A stretch of DNA of 64,000 bases from Caballeronia sp. GAFFF1 (GTDB lineage Bacteria; Pseudomonadota; Gammaproteobacteria; Burkholderiales; Burkholderiaceae): positions 186,001-250,000 of the forward strand of contig NZ_JALQEM010000037.1 in NCBI RefSeq assembly GCF_023630705.1, read 5' to 3'. Of this stretch, positions 52,236 to 62,054 are shown piece after piece. A program made the translations under genes and the position numbers. Positions within the stretch are counted from its first letter, which is position 1. Each line of letters opens with the position of its first letter. Below the pieces are notes generated by a model. It was not told the DNA's origin. It did no database searches and saw only the letters and a list, made by a program, of their open reading frames with translations.

Positions 52236-52338
52236 GTGGTTGAATCCTGAAGTTTCGGCCAAGCAGGATTGCTTGACCAGTTCCCCTCAGGCTACTGCCC
52301 GCTGGCAGAAGTCAAGGCGGCAGACGCGTGACGTTCGT

Positions 52339-52377
52339 GACCGGGCAAGTGGAAGGTCGTTGCCTTCGTGCCCGGTC
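52339..52377 (-). terminator. Long hairpin after the MCP gene
   Basis: GACCGGGCA (52339-52347) pairs exactly with TGCCCGGTC (52369-52377), with an inner GAAGG/CCTTC stem. It lies 36 bases past the MCP stop. There is no U-run; it may be a transcript 3'-end structure or an interspersed palindrome. Confidence 0.5.
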
Positions 52378-52412
52378 GCCACGTCTCGTGACAGGAGCGC
52401 CTACGGCCGACC

Positions 52413-54215
52413 TTACGCTACGCGAAACTGACCAACGGCGCTTGCGAGTTCGTTGGCCTGCGTCTGAAGCGCGGAAGCTGCGGCCGCCGACTGTTCAACC
52501 AGCGCCGCGTTTTGCTGCACCATCTCGTCGAGCTGCGCCACCGCACGGTTGATTTCCTGGATGCCGCGCGTCTGTTCGTCAGCCGCGTTCGTTATTTCGC
52601 CGATGATCGTGGTGACGCTCGAAACCCGCCCTACGATATCCGTCATCGTCTCGCCTGCCTGCTGAACCAGCGACGCGCCGGTCGACACGCTCGTCACGCT
52701 CGAATCGATCAACTCTTTGATCTCCTTCGCTGCCTGGGCACTGCGCTGAGCGAGCGTTCGCACCTCGCCCGCGACAACAGCAAATCCACGCCCATCCTCG
52801 CCTGCACGTGCGGCTTCCACGGCAGCGTTAAGCGCGAGGATATTGGTCTGGAAGGCGATCCCCTCAATCACGCCAATGATGTCAGCGATCTTGCCAGACG
52901 CACCTTCGATTTCATGCATCGTCGAAACAACGTCGGAGACAACGGAGCCGCCACGTGATGCGGCGCTCGCTGCGGTCGTCGCGGTTTGGTCAGCCTGCCG
53001 AGCCGCACTGGCGGATTGAGTCACTGTGGACGTGATCTCTTCCATAGACGCGGCAGTCTCCTCGAGGCTTGCCGCTGCCGCTTCAGTTCGACGTGACAAA
53101 TCGTGGTTGCCCGAGGCGATCTCGTTGGCGGCATGGCGCACCGCCTCGCTCGTATCGCGGATTTGCACCATCACGCTGTTGATCTTGCCGACGAACGCGT
53201 TGAAAGAGCGAGCGATCTGGGCGACTTCGTCGTTGCCGGTCGCGGGCAGGCGCTGGGTAAGGTCTCCGCTGCCCGAGCCGATGCCTTCCATAGCGTCGCG
53301 CACTTTCGCAAGTCCTTTAAAGGCCACCCCGGTGACGGCGCCAATAATTGCGGCGGCGATCGCGGCGAGCACTGCGAGCGAGATGACCGATCCAGTCAGC
53401 AGCGAACGCATCCCGGCGGTCGCTTCCGACTTGTCGAGCGCGACAAGTGTCAGCCAATTCGTTCCCGGCACTGCGCGAGCCCGTACCAGCTTGGTTGCAC
53501 CACCGACCGTGGCCTCGATGGCAGGCGATTGCTCCTGCGAGGCAGCGGTGATAGCGCTCGTCGTCAGTTCGCTGGAGACGTCGGTCAACGGCTTCAGTGT
53601 CAGCTTCGCATCAGCGGCGGCAACAATATTGCCGCTGCGATCCACCAACATGCCGAAGCTTGCGGGCGTCGGATGAATCGACTTGACGTTCGCAACGACG
53701 CTGTCCATCGCCACGTCACCCGATACGACGCCTTTGACCGTGCCGTCCCGGACGATCGGCGCGGCAAAGGCGACCACGAGCTTGCCGGTGCCCACATCGA
53801 CGTAAGGTGGCGTCACGACGGGCATTCCAGCCTCAACAGCCTGCTTGTACCACGGTCGTCCGGTAGGATCGTAATCCGATGGAATACCGGTCGGGTCGGA
53901 GAACTTCGCCGTTTTATCCGCGTACCCGACATACACGTTCGTGAAACCGCCGGCGGCGGCAACCTGTTTGAGGAATGGTACGGGCTCGGCACCAAGCGCC
54001 GCGTCTTCGACCGAAACGATCATCTGCGTTTTCGACGTGACCCATTCCTCGATACCGGCTTCGTGACCGGTTAGTACCGCGCTGAGGCTGTTTTCGATGG
54101 ATTCGCTGTTGTAGCGATGAGCGACGCCGTAGTTGACGCCGGTATTGACGACAAGTCCGCCAACGACGATGGCGACAGAAGCGGCGAGGACGCGACCGCG
54201 AATAGAAGAGAACAT
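52413..54215 (-). CDS. Methyl-accepting chemotaxis protein with dCache sensor
   Basis: 600 residues. First membrane span about 8-30, then a large periplasmic double-Cache domain (about 40-275) with the ligand-site pattern DPTGRPWYKQAVEAG and VTPPYVDVGTGKLVVAFAAPI. Second span about 280-302, HAMP (GLAKVRDAMEGIGSGSGDLT) and signalling tip IEGIAFQTNILALNAAVEAAR. The dCache YxxWY/D-type pattern often binds amino acids or amines. No C-terminal CheR-binding pentapeptide; it ends in GQFRVA. Monocistronic, with a hairpin downstream. Confidence 0.96.
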   Translation of the reverse strand: MFSSIRGRVLAASVAIVVGGLVVNTGVNYGVAHRYNSESIENSLSAVLTGHEAGIEEWVTSKTQMIVSVEDAALGAEPVPFLKQVAAAGGFTNVYVGYADKTAKFSDPTGIPSDYDPTGRPWYKQAVEAGMPVVTPPYVDVGTGKLVVAFAAPIVRDGTVKGVVSGDVAMDSVVANVKSIHPTPASFGMLVDRSGNIVAAADAKLTLKPLTDVSSELTTSAITAASQEQSPAIEATVGGATKLVRARAVPGTNWLTLVALDKSEATAGMRSLLTGSVISLAVLAAIAAAIIGAVTGVAFKGLAKVRDAMEGIGSGSGDLTQRLPATGNDEVAQIARSFNAFVGKINSVMVQIRDTSEAVRHAANEIASGNHDLSRRTEAAAASLEETAASMEEITSTVTQSASAARQADQTATTAASAASRGGSVVSDVVSTMHEIEGASGKIADIIGVIEGIAFQTNILALNAAVEAARAGEDGRGFAVVAGEVRTLAQRSAQAAKEIKELIDSSVTSVSTGASLVQQAGETMTDIVGRVSSVTTIIGEITNAADEQTRGIQEINRAVAQLDEMVQQNAALVEQSAAAASALQTQANELASAVGQFRVA

Positions 54216-54895
54216 GTGAGCCGTGGAAAAAATTCGCTATGGCTCAGTTAACGACTTGGTGTGCACGCTCTTGATCCCTTGTTAAAATTTAGGCTCGATC
54301 AAAATTTGGGGCACGATCCGCCCATCACGTCGGTCGCGTCAGTGTTAAGGCGGCGAGAAACCGCTCGCGACTGACCTCGTCCGCGATGCTGTGACCGCAG
54401 TACAGTTCACCCGCCCGGCTTCGCCGCTGTCCGCGCGAGCACCGGTCTTTTAGCCTACGAGCCGGGACGGCGCTTGTTGGCCGGTTGCGCCAATTGGTTT
54501 TTGGCGTATTCGAGAAACGCAGATGCGCCTTTCGCTCGGCTGCAACAACGTTCGTTCCTTCCGACTTCGCTTTTTCTATCGCGAAGTTCACCATTGTTTC
54601 CTTGGCTTGAATCAAGGTCTTGCCGATAACGAAAACATTGACTAGCGGCTTCAGCACGACTTTTCTTCGCCGTATGAGATTGCATGGTGGCGGTCAACGG
54701 ACTGCCGACACCAACTCTAACGTGGTTAACGGCATGCAAGTCTATTTCTTGTGTTCTTCCCGCTTGCGGGCGTCGCGTCTTTCAACGGGCGGTCGACCGG
54801 ACTTCGCGAATGTCGGCAACCACGAGACGCCCAATAGACGCCGAGCTCGCAGAAATCGTTCGCTCGAAGGCTGCCATTAGGGCCTGTGTTGCATT
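54216..54895. other. Intergenic region with a broken small ORF
   Basis: About 680 bases: promoter side of the dCache MCP and the frameshifted small ORF at 54455-54594. Nothing else recognised. Confidence 0.5.
54455..54594 (-). pseudogene. Small ORF with an apparent one-base frameshift
   Basis: ATG at 54594 has AAGGAAAC directly upstream. The first frame gives MVNFAIEKAKSEGTNVVAAE, then one frame over comes AKGASAFLEYAKNQLAQPAN and KRRPGS before a stop at 54455. The two halves look like one small helical protein interrupted by one extra base, near position 54530. Family not recognised; it could also be coincidence. Confidence 0.35.
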
Positions 54896-55936
54896 TCAAC
54901 CATCATTGTCGCCCTCACGGGTGAGCCTTCGATAGTCTAGAGGGCTGCTGCCGGTCCACTGCTTGAACGCGCGGCAGAATGACGTAGCATCGGAGAAGCC
55001 GAGATCGGAAGCGAGCGCTTCGACACTTGTGTTCGAATTCGTCAGCCGATGGACAGCGATATCCCGCCGCAACCCATCTTTGACCGCCTGAAAATGGGTT
55101 CCTTCGTTAGCGAATCGGCGGTTTAGCGTACGGACGGAGGTGTGAAACGCACGGGCCACTTCCGTTATCGTTGTTGGCTGCGCCATCTTCCCCGCCAAAT
55201 GTTCGCGTGTTCGGGCCGCGATCGATACTCTATGAAGTGCACCGAACGTCCAATCCTCCGGCGCGCGCTTTAGGAACGCCCATAACTCGTGTTTTTCCCG
55301 CTTAAATGTTCCCGCGCAGTCCTGGTAGCTGAAATAGACGCACGTTATGCCAGCATCGAACCGTACGTCGCACGGATAGAGGATCGCATAGTCCTCTGCG
55401 TACTTCGGCTTAGCGAAACTAAACTCAACTCGATTCAGGGTGATTTCTCTGCCGACCAGCCAAGATGCTATGCCGTGGACCAGTTTCATCATCAACTCGT
55501 GCCCGAGCGGCACGACCTCGGTACCAGGGGCTCTTCCGATGAGCGCAAGCCTCACGAGATCGTTCTTAGTCGAGATCTGCAGCCGGTAATCATCTAGTAA
55601 CAGGTTCCAGAAGCGGACATAACGATATAGGGCTACCAGTACGGTTGGTGCGTCCAACAGACTGAGCATTAGGTACTTCAGCGTACCGATACGGATTGGA
55701 CGAGACCACAACCCGAGCATCTCGTCATCGAGCCTTGCCGCGATTGCCCTATACAGCACAGCGTATTGCTGACGCGTCAGCCGCGCATCCGGCTGTTGCA
55801 CCAACGCCTGCGGGATCGCGGCACTCGCGAGGACCTGCGCCGCAGCCTTGTCGCCGTGGTAAGTGCGGACAGCGCGGAGCATCTCGTGCAGGAAGTGCGC
55901 TGAGAGAGTCAGGGCGCTTTGCCATTTCGCTTTCAT
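54896..55936 (-). CDS. AraC-family transcriptional regulator
   Basis: 346 residues from ATG 55936 (an ATG three codons earlier is possible). Long N-terminal domain of the arabinose-binding-like type seen in OruR/ArgR-group regulators (LGLWSRPIRIGTLKYLML, LALIGRAPGTEVVPLGHELM). It is followed by a C-terminal double HTH (TITEVARAFHTSVRTLNRRF, ALASDLGFSDATSFCRAFKQWTGSSP). Divergent from the FabF-like gene, 171 bases between starts, so likely its regulator. Related regulators sense fatty acids or amino-acid derivatives. Confidence 0.93.
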   Translation of the reverse strand: MKAKWQSALTLSAHFLHEMLRAVRTYHGDKAAAQVLASAAIPQALVQQPDARLTRQQYAVLYRAIAARLDDEMLGLWSRPIRIGTLKYLMLSLLDAPTVLVALYRYVRFWNLLLDDYRLQISTKNDLVRLALIGRAPGTEVVPLGHELMMKLVHGIASWLVGREITLNRVEFSFAKPKYAEDYAILYPCDVRFDAGITCVYFSYQDCAGTFKREKHELWAFLKRAPEDWTFGALHRVSIAARTREHLAGKMAQPTTITEVARAFHTSVRTLNRRFANEGTHFQAVKDGLRRDIAVHRLTNSNTSVEALASDLGFSDATSFCRAFKQWTGSSPLDYRRLTREGDNDG

Positions 55937-56107
55937 GTTGCACATTATGGCGCAGTTTGCACATCGCTTGGCGCGGACGGTCAGCTTTTCCCACGCGTAT
56001 CCCGCGATAATCAGCACGAGAACTGGCGTTGCTCGCGGTCGGGCGCCTCGTTGGATGGCGTCATTTGTCAATCACATCGTGGAAGGTTGTACGGAAAGGG
56101 AACCGCA

Positions 56108-57373
56108 ATGGCTAATAGGCGAGTCGTCGTGACAGGTATGGGCGTCGTGTCACCCCTAGGATGTGGAGTGGAAGCCGTATGGCGCCATCTCGTGCATGGG
56201 CACTCAGGGATCATTGCGCTGCCGGAAGCCGTGATCGATGGGATCCCGTCCAAGGTCGCCGGCGTCGTACCGAGCTGGACGCCAGATTGCCCGAGCGGAT
56301 TCGATGCCGCCCGAGTTGCTGAGCCTAAGGACCAGAAAAAGATGGACCGGTTCAGTATGCTTGCCCTCTGTGCAGCGCAGGAGGCTCTGACCCAGGCGCG
56401 GTGGCACCCCGATTCGGATGACGCACGAGAAAGGACTGCAACATTTGCGGGTTCGGGGGTGGGCGGATTCGGAACGATCGTCGACGCAGTCAGGACCACT
56501 GACGGGCGTGGTCCCAGACGGCTATCTCCTTTTACCGTTCCGAACTTTCTCGCGAATATGGCAGCGGGACACATCTCTATCCGTCATGGCTTCCGAGGCC
56601 CACTAGGCGCGCCTGTCACCGCGTGCGCCGCCGGCGCTCAGGCTATTGGCGACGCTTGCCGGTCGATTCGTGCTGGCGAAGCAGACATAGCTGTGTGCGG
56701 AGGGGCAGAGGCCAGCATCGATCGTGTAAGCTTCGGGGCATTCGCCGCCGCACGGTCGATGTCTACCGGGTTCAATGAGCGTCCCACCGAGGCATCTCGG
56801 CCTTTCGATCTCGACCGAGACGGATTTGTCATGGGCGAAGGAGCCGGCATGCTAGTCATCGAGGAACTCGAACACGCGTTGCGCCGCGGTGCGGAGCCGC
56901 TCGCAGAACTTTTGGGATACGGGACGACCGCCGACGCGTACCACCTCACGTCCCCGCCTAGCGACGGGTCTGGAGGACGACGCGCCATGGAGTTGGCGAT
57001 GCAGCAGGCGAACGTTACGCCGAACCAGATTGGACACTTGAACGCTCATGCCACGTCAACGCCAGTTGGCGACGCTAGCGAGCTCGCAGCCATTCGAGCA
57101 GTCTTCGGAACTCGTAGCCCCGCGGTGTCTGCCACTAAAGGATCGACCGGACATCTGCTAGGAGCCGCTGGTGGCGTCCAAGCAATCTTCACGGTACTCG
57201 CTCTTCGCGACCAGATTGCGCCGCCCACACTAAACCTGACCCGGCCCGATCCCGCCTCGACGGGCGTCGATATCGTCAGTGGCACCGCTCGCGAAGTAGC
57301 GATCGACTTTGCTCTTTCGAATAGCTTCGGCTTTGGCGGCGTAAACGCCAGCCTGTTATTTGGACGGCTTTGA
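56108..57373 (+). CDS. Beta-ketoacyl-ACP synthase II (FabF-like)
   Basis: 421 residues from ATG 56108; the longer upstream frame overlaps the divergent regulator and is rejected. Catalytic Cys173 in APVTACAAGAQAIGDA, His in LNAHATSTPVGD and His in TKGSTGHLLGAAGGV, plus the N-terminal VVVTGMGVVSPLG and C-terminal NSFGFGGVNASLLF: all typical of KAS II. It condenses malonyl-ACP with acyl-ACP. It stands alone next to an AraC regulator, not in the fab cluster, so it is likely a specialised or inducible FabF (for unusual acyl chains or a secondary product) and not the housekeeping enzyme. Confidence 0.94.
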   Translation: MANRRVVVTGMGVVSPLGCGVEAVWRHLVHGHSGIIALPEAVIDGIPSKVAGVVPSWTPDCPSGFDAARVAEPKDQKKMDRFSMLALCAAQEALTQARWHPDSDDARERTATFAGSGVGGFGTIVDAVRTTDGRGPRRLSPFTVPNFLANMAAGHISIRHGFRGPLGAPVTACAAGAQAIGDACRSIRAGEADIAVCGGAEASIDRVSFGAFAAARSMSTGFNERPTEASRPFDLDRDGFVMGEGAGMLVIEELEHALRRGAEPLAELLGYGTTADAYHLTSPPSDGSGGRRAMELAMQQANVTPNQIGHLNAHATSTPVGDASELAAIRAVFGTRSPAVSATKGSTGHLLGAAGGVQAIFTVLALRDQIAPPTLNLTRPDPASTGVDIVSGTAREVAIDFALSNSFGFGGVNASLLFGRL

Positions 57374-57469
57374 GGCTGTTCCCTGGGTAAGCGCCGAGTG
57401 GAGTGTCGACCGAATGAGCGCATTGTTTTCTCGGCGAATGCGGGCTACTGGCAACCCGTCGCCCAGGCT

Positions 57470-57775
57470 TCACTTTGGCGCAACCGCATACGGATGGGCC
57501 GCTATACGAATTGGCGGTTCTACTAGCAGGTCCAGAATTTCGTCTCGAAGCTCGTCGGCCAGAGAGCTATTCTCGTAGCCGTCCTTGTCTGCGTCGGACC
57601 TAAAGATCTCGACGTTCCACAATACGTCAGGGTCGCCGTCCTCCCGGAGAATGATGTAACGGTCCGAAGCTCCGGACTTTTCCATTCCGATCGCGGCAAG
57701 CTTGAATAGCTTGTCTCCAAGTCCGGGCCTCGCGCGCATTTTAATGATGTACGCTGGCTGGTCTTCCAAGGCCAT
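57470..57775 (-). CDS. Antibiotic biosynthesis monooxygenase (ABM) family protein
   Basis: 101 residues, the size of the ferredoxin-like ABM/YgiN fold: AYIIKMRARPGLGDKLFKLA at the start, RYIILREDGDPDVLWNVEIF, SSLADELRDEILDLLVEPP. Members are cofactor-free quinol monooxygenases or heme-related enzymes acting on aromatic substrates. Convergent with the FabF-like gene (96-base gap), upstream and on the same strand as the second porin but 195 bases from it. The substrate is unknown. Confidence 0.85.
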   Translation of the reverse strand: MALEDQPAYIIKMRARPGLGDKLFKLAAIGMEKSGASDRYIILREDGDPDVLWNVEIFRSDADKDGYENSSLADELRDEILDLLVEPPIRIAAHPYAVAPK

Positions 57776-57971
57776 ACAGTCTCCTTTGGTCCGATGTTTT
57801 CGGCACGCTGCAGTTAACTCCGGATGGCAATGTTAAGGCGAGCACAAGGCTTTTGCCGCATTGATCAACAAAACACCCCTTGCGCGCGCACGTCTCACCA
57901 CCGCGTTTCCCACCGCAGGCTTTAGTGAAGGTAGCAGTGAAACTGTGATGTATGCGCGCAGCGCTATGGCA

Positions 57972-59108
57972 CTAGAAGGCGTGTTTGATACCTACGCGCG
58001 CCAATATCTGTTTGTTGCTTGAGGAGAAGCCGGCCGCCCCCGCGATGTATGCGTCGTCCAGAACCGTTCCGGTCGATCCCCCGGTTGTCTGCTGATAGAC
58101 CGCTTGCGCATACACATCTGTTCGCTTCGAGACGAAATAGTCAACCATCAAGCCGCCTTGGTGCCAGTTCCGTTTCACCTGCTGTGCATTGGCATCGAAA
58201 GTTCCCTTGGTGTACGTGTACATGGCGAGCGCCGATAGGGAAGGCGAGAACTGATAGGTTGCATTGACCTCGAAGTTGTCGAACTTGCCGGAGGTAAGGC
58301 CAACCGGCAGCCGTCCGAGATAGACTGATGCGGAAGGGCTATCAAGCGTAGTATGAGAATACACAAACCCTGCCTTCGCCTGGCCCAACGTATAGGACAA
58401 ACCTGCGCCCCAAACACGTTGCCGGCTTGCTACAAAGTTGGTATCGTCAGTCGCCAACCCGCCGGCACTTGATGCTCCGGGATTGTTAGCTTGAAGGTAC
58501 GCGGCGGCGGCTGAGAGACTTCCGCCTGAAAAACTTACTCCCGCGCTATATGCGCGATTGTTTGAAAAACCGCCCGCCTGGTTGCTGAACGCATAGGCAC
58601 CGCCGAAGCGAAGGCCGCCATAATTATTGCTTGTGTATTTCGCCGCATTGTTCAACCGGAAAGAATTGTCAGTGTTGTCATTGTCGAATGGGTGGGAAAA
58701 CGGCCACCCGGCATATCCACCATTCGCTGTAAGCGGCGCCAGATAGTCGACGACTGAATCGTACTGGCGGCCTAAAGTAACCGTCCCCAATTGATCGCTA
58801 GCCACGCCGACATAAGCTTGCCGTCCAAACATTCTTCCCGACTGAGCGGCCGCTCCAGAGTTCACATCGAACCCATTTTCCAGTGTGAAAAGTGCTTTGA
58901 GCCCAGCGCCCAAATCTTCTGAGCCTTTCAGGCCCCACCGGCTTCCGTACACATAGCCGCTTTGCATCTGCCACGCCTGATGCCCTCCGGCGTTATTGGT
59001 AAAACCAACACCCTCATCAATAACTCCGTATAACGTGACGCTGCTTTGAGCGAAGACTTTCGAGCCAGCACTAAGCGCCAGAAAACATACGAGTCCAAGC
59101 TTTTTCAT
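57972..59108 (-). CDS. Outer-membrane porin, Burkholderia OmpC-like family (copy 2)
   Basis: 378 residues from ATG 59108; the 36-residue upstream extension lacks signal features. Signal peptide MKKLGLVCFLALSAGSKVFA, mature start QSSVTLYGVIDEGVGFTNN, typical loop-3 region and terminal phenylalanine (RVGIKHAF). Divergent from the porin at 169-1350 but of the same family. On the same strand as, and downstream of, the lactonase, hydrolase and amidohydrolase genes, so it may form the outer-membrane entry route for their substrate. Confidence 0.95.
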   Translation of the reverse strand: MKKLGLVCFLALSAGSKVFAQSSVTLYGVIDEGVGFTNNAGGHQAWQMQSGYVYGSRWGLKGSEDLGAGLKALFTLENGFDVNSGAAAQSGRMFGRQAYVGVASDQLGTVTLGRQYDSVVDYLAPLTANGGYAGWPFSHPFDNDNTDNSFRLNNAAKYTSNNYGGLRFGGAYAFSNQAGGFSNNRAYSAGVSFSGGSLSAAAAYLQANNPGASSAGGLATDDTNFVASRQRVWGAGLSYTLGQAKAGFVYSHTTLDSPSASVYLGRLPVGLTSGKFDNFEVNATYQFSPSLSALAMYTYTKGTFDANAQQVKRNWHQGGLMVDYFVSKRTDVYAQAVYQQTTGGSTGTVLDDAYIAGAAGFSSSNKQILARVGIKHAF

Positions 59109-59455
59109 GACGTCTCCAAACGTGTTGTTAATAGTGGTAGGACTGACAAAGATGCTGGCTGTACGGTGATTGGTTACCAAACGGTCCATCACCTGCTCTG
59201 CTGCACCAGGGCCCAAAACGCAGGCTACTTAACCGGCGTATCGTTTTGCATCACGGCGAGCTACGCCTTCGCGTTCCTCCGCTTCGTGCTCCCGCTCGAT
59301 CACCGGGCGAGAAGGGGAAGGCATCGCCACCGGTAGTCATGGCCTAAGAAACAAGCGGTGCTAAGAGCCGTAGAGTCGATCGCCCGCTCTATACGTGGCC
59401 TCGCCCACTCTGAACCTGCTCTGCCACCTAAGCATCTTGCGCGGCGCATAAGTCT
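59109..59455. other. Intergenic region before the second porin
   Basis: About 345 bases, mostly porin promoter and leader region (minus strand) plus the 3' flank of the lactonase gene. No other element supported. Confidence 0.5.
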
Positions 59456-60499
59456 TTAACGCCAATGAACCAACGGCAGTCCCGCCACCGGAGACCTGAA
59501 ATAGGGGATGCGCGTACCCTTCAGGCTGCCGATGTACACCGTCTTGAGATCGGCGCCCCCAAACGTAATGCTTGCCATCCAAGGCGCAATGGTTCCGTGC
59601 GCGTTGTGCATGTCTTGCGGTTGCAGCGTGCCAGATGCCATGCGCTTCAACAGCAACGCACTCGCCGTGTCGTTGCCGTCGTCCAAGAGGACCTTCTTCT
59701 CTCCATTGGGTGTCAACGCGATCAACTGATCTACCATGACCAAGGTGCACCACAAATTGCCGTAGACATCAAAGGCAATTCCGTCCGGCATTCCTCCGAG
59801 ATGCGACGGTCCAAATATCTCACGGTCGACAAGACGAACTTCCGACGGGTCTGATTCGTCCAGGCGCATTCTCGAAATGTGAGGGCCCGTTGTTTCAACA
59901 ACATAGAGCCATTGCTCGCTCGCATCGAGACGCAGCTCGTTGGTGAAATAGAGACCTTCCGCTACCACGCGTATCCGACTTCCCTCGACAACCGCGACAT
60001 ACCCATCGCTCACGCGTGAAGCAGCCGCTTTGGTCCACGGATTAGTCCGGGTGGATATAGTCACCCAGAGCCTGTTCTTTGAGTCGCGAAGCACGAAGTT
60101 CACCTTACCGATAGGCAGCCCATCGATCGTGTCATACAGCGTGCGAGTCTCGCCGCCTCTTGTCATGATCTCGAGGACGTCGGTGCCGAAGTTGGCGATC
60201 ACAATGTCACCGTTGGCGGCGAACGCGAGTCCATTGGGAAGGGTGCCCTGCGTGAACTTCGCCTCCAGAGAAGCGCAATCAGGCGACTGCTGCATCGAGA
60301 ACTGGGCGCTTTCGCGCTGGCCAATGAACTCCTGCGTGCCGTCGGCAGCGATACGGGTCACGCCACCACGGGCGTCGGCTGCCCAGAGCGTCCCGTCGCG
60401 TTCGGCCAAGATGCATTCGGGCCGCTGTAGGTCGCGACCGACATAGCCGATACTTTCGCGATCGACGGTGAACTCATCGATTGGATTTGTTGCGTTCAT
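59456..60499 (-). CDS. SMP-30/gluconolactonase-family lactonase
   Basis: 347 residues from ATG 60499. Six-bladed propeller typical of SMP-30/LRE proteins: RPECILAERDGTLWAADARG, LPNGLAFAANGDIVIANFG, YFTNELRLDASEQWLYVVET, LGGMPDGIAFDVYGNLWCTL; metal-coordinating Glu/Asn/Asp are in these blade motifs. It hydrolyses sugar-acid or other lactones with a divalent metal. On the same strand as the second porin downstream and, after a 388-base gap upstream, the hydrolase gene. Confidence 0.9.
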   Translation of the reverse strand: MNATNPIDEFTVDRESIGYVGRDLQRPECILAERDGTLWAADARGGVTRIAADGTQEFIGQRESAQFSMQQSPDCASLEAKFTQGTLPNGLAFAANGDIVIANFGTDVLEIMTRGGETRTLYDTIDGLPIGKVNFVLRDSKNRLWVTISTRTNPWTKAAASRVSDGYVAVVEGSRIRVVAEGLYFTNELRLDASEQWLYVVETTGPHISRMRLDESDPSEVRLVDREIFGPSHLGGMPDGIAFDVYGNLWCTLVMVDQLIALTPNGEKKVLLDDGNDTASALLLKRMASGTLQPQDMHNAHGTIAPWMASITFGGADLKTVYIGSLKGTRIPYFRSPVAGLPLVHWR

Positions 60500-60887
60500 T
60501 ATTCGGCTCACTTTCAGAGTTGACGCGCTGGACGTTAAACGCATGAAACCTGGTCCTGATGTTTATAGGACTAGTTCGGCCAAACGACCGGAGACTCCCG
60601 GTTGGTGGATGGGGCCACTCGGTCCCCACAGTCTGGCTCTAGCGCTTTTCTCGCGGAGTCGCGTCATAAGGACTGCTTACGTCACACGACGCGACGAAGG
60701 ACGGCATCGCACGCTATTACCGGATGGTTATCAACATCGGTTCGCGGTTTCACTTCTTGCGGCTAGCTACGACGATCGGAGAAGACTTGTCCCCATGCCA
60801 ACATGCACGTCACCGGAAGATCTGCGGAGACGTGCCGTTGATCGTATCGAGCAACTTATGCTCGAGGAGCATCCAAGTGCGCTTCCG
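60500..60887. other. Intergenic region between lactonase and hydrolase genes
   Basis: About 390 bases, large for an operon gap, so the lactonase may have its own promoter here. No recognised element. Confidence 0.5.
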
Positions 60888-62054
60888 CTACGCCAGCTCT
60901 TTAGGGGCACCAAGGGTACGTGCGATCCAGTGCGCCATGTAGTCTGTTGTGATGCTCACGTTGTCGACGCTGCAATGTTCGCTTCCGCCTTCGGCAATCG
61001 TGTGGACTTTTAGTTCTTTATTGGGGCTGTTGACTGCTTCGGCCACAACACGCTTCGCGGCATCAAGTGGCACCTGCCGGTCGTTCTCGCCATGCACGAT
61101 CAGGATTGGGCAATGGATTCGATCGAGGATTCCGTTCAGTGTCATCCGGCTCGTGATCGCCAGCGCTTCTTCCTGGCTTTCGGTACCTGTGAGCCATAGC
61201 AGGTGATGCAGGATATTACGCACGGATTTGTGAGTCCCGTCGGCGACCAGCCCTCGACTCACCGCCCCGAAATCGTACATAGCGCCCCATGCGACGCCGC
61301 AGGCGAATCGAGGCTCGAATGCAACTGATCGCATCGCGTAGTAACCTCCGAGGCTAAGCGCCATCATCCCAATACGGTCCGGGTCGACGTCGGGTTGCGT
61401 CTGGAGCCAGTCGACGCAACGGGACGCGGCACGCTCCGTCTCAACCATGCCTTTCAGTTCGCGCATGCGCAGCGCCTCTCCAACACCCGGATGATCAACA
61501 ATGAGGGTCGATACGCCGCGCTCCGCCAGCTCCTGAGGCAAACCGGTCAGGTAGATCCACTCCTTGTTCACGTCCAGACCGTCAAAATGGACCATACAGG
61601 GCTTCTTTTCGGCTGTTCCCTTGCCCCGGACGTAGAGTGCTGGAAGGGTCGCCCCATTCTCGTAGGGTATTTCGACCCGTTCGCACGGTTCGCGCCGCAA
61701 TTCAACGTACTTCGAGAACGACCTGAGCATGATTCGATACAGCGCCGTCCGATCCGGATCGTCAGCGGACATCTGCCGTTCGGCGGCGAAGTAATAACCG
61801 GCGGCTCTGGCGTACTTTCCGCCGGCCGCTCGGAGATTCCCGTTGGCCACATCAGCCTCCGCGAGCCGTTCTACCCTCTCCGCTGCACTGCGCCATGCTT
61901 GGCAAAACGCTTCGTTCGCTTGTTCAGATCCTTCCGCCAGCGAACGCTTGACCGGGGACAGCGCGTCGTGCACCTCGGAGATCTCGCCGCCCGAGTTGAG
62001 GACCATGGTGGTGGCGAGATTCCATGAATAGACGTCGTCGAAATACTCAAACAT
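60888..62054 (-). CDS. Alpha/beta hydrolase resembling 2,6-dihydroxypseudooxynicotine hydrolase
   Basis: 388 residues with a helical N-terminal domain (about 1-125: NGNLRAAGGKYARAAGYYFAAE) and a C-terminal alpha/beta hydrolase fold. Triad: Ser234 in MALSLGGYYAM, Asp325 in VHGENDRQVPL, His360 in GGSEHCSVDN. VHFDGLDVNKEW and IVDHPGVGEALR are typical of the DUF1100/FrsA-like group that includes C-C bond hydrolases such as the nicotine-pathway enzyme. Start at ATG 62054. Probably cleaves a ketone or ester intermediate of the pathway encoded around it; the substrate is not known. Confidence 0.88.
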   Translation of the reverse strand: MFEYFDDVYSWNLATTMVLNSGGEISEVHDALSPVKRSLAEGSEQANEAFCQAWRSAAERVERLAEADVANGNLRAAGGKYARAAGYYFAAERQMSADDPDRTALYRIMLRSFSKYVELRREPCERVEIPYENGATLPALYVRGKGTAEKKPCMVHFDGLDVNKEWIYLTGLPQELAERGVSTLIVDHPGVGEALRMRELKGMVETERAASRCVDWLQTQPDVDPDRIGMMALSLGGYYAMRSVAFEPRFACGVAWGAMYDFGAVSRGLVADGTHKSVRNILHHLLWLTGTESQEEALAITSRMTLNGILDRIHCPILIVHGENDRQVPLDAAKRVVAEAVNSPNKELKVHTIAEGGSEHCSVDNVSITTDYMAHWIARTLGAPKELA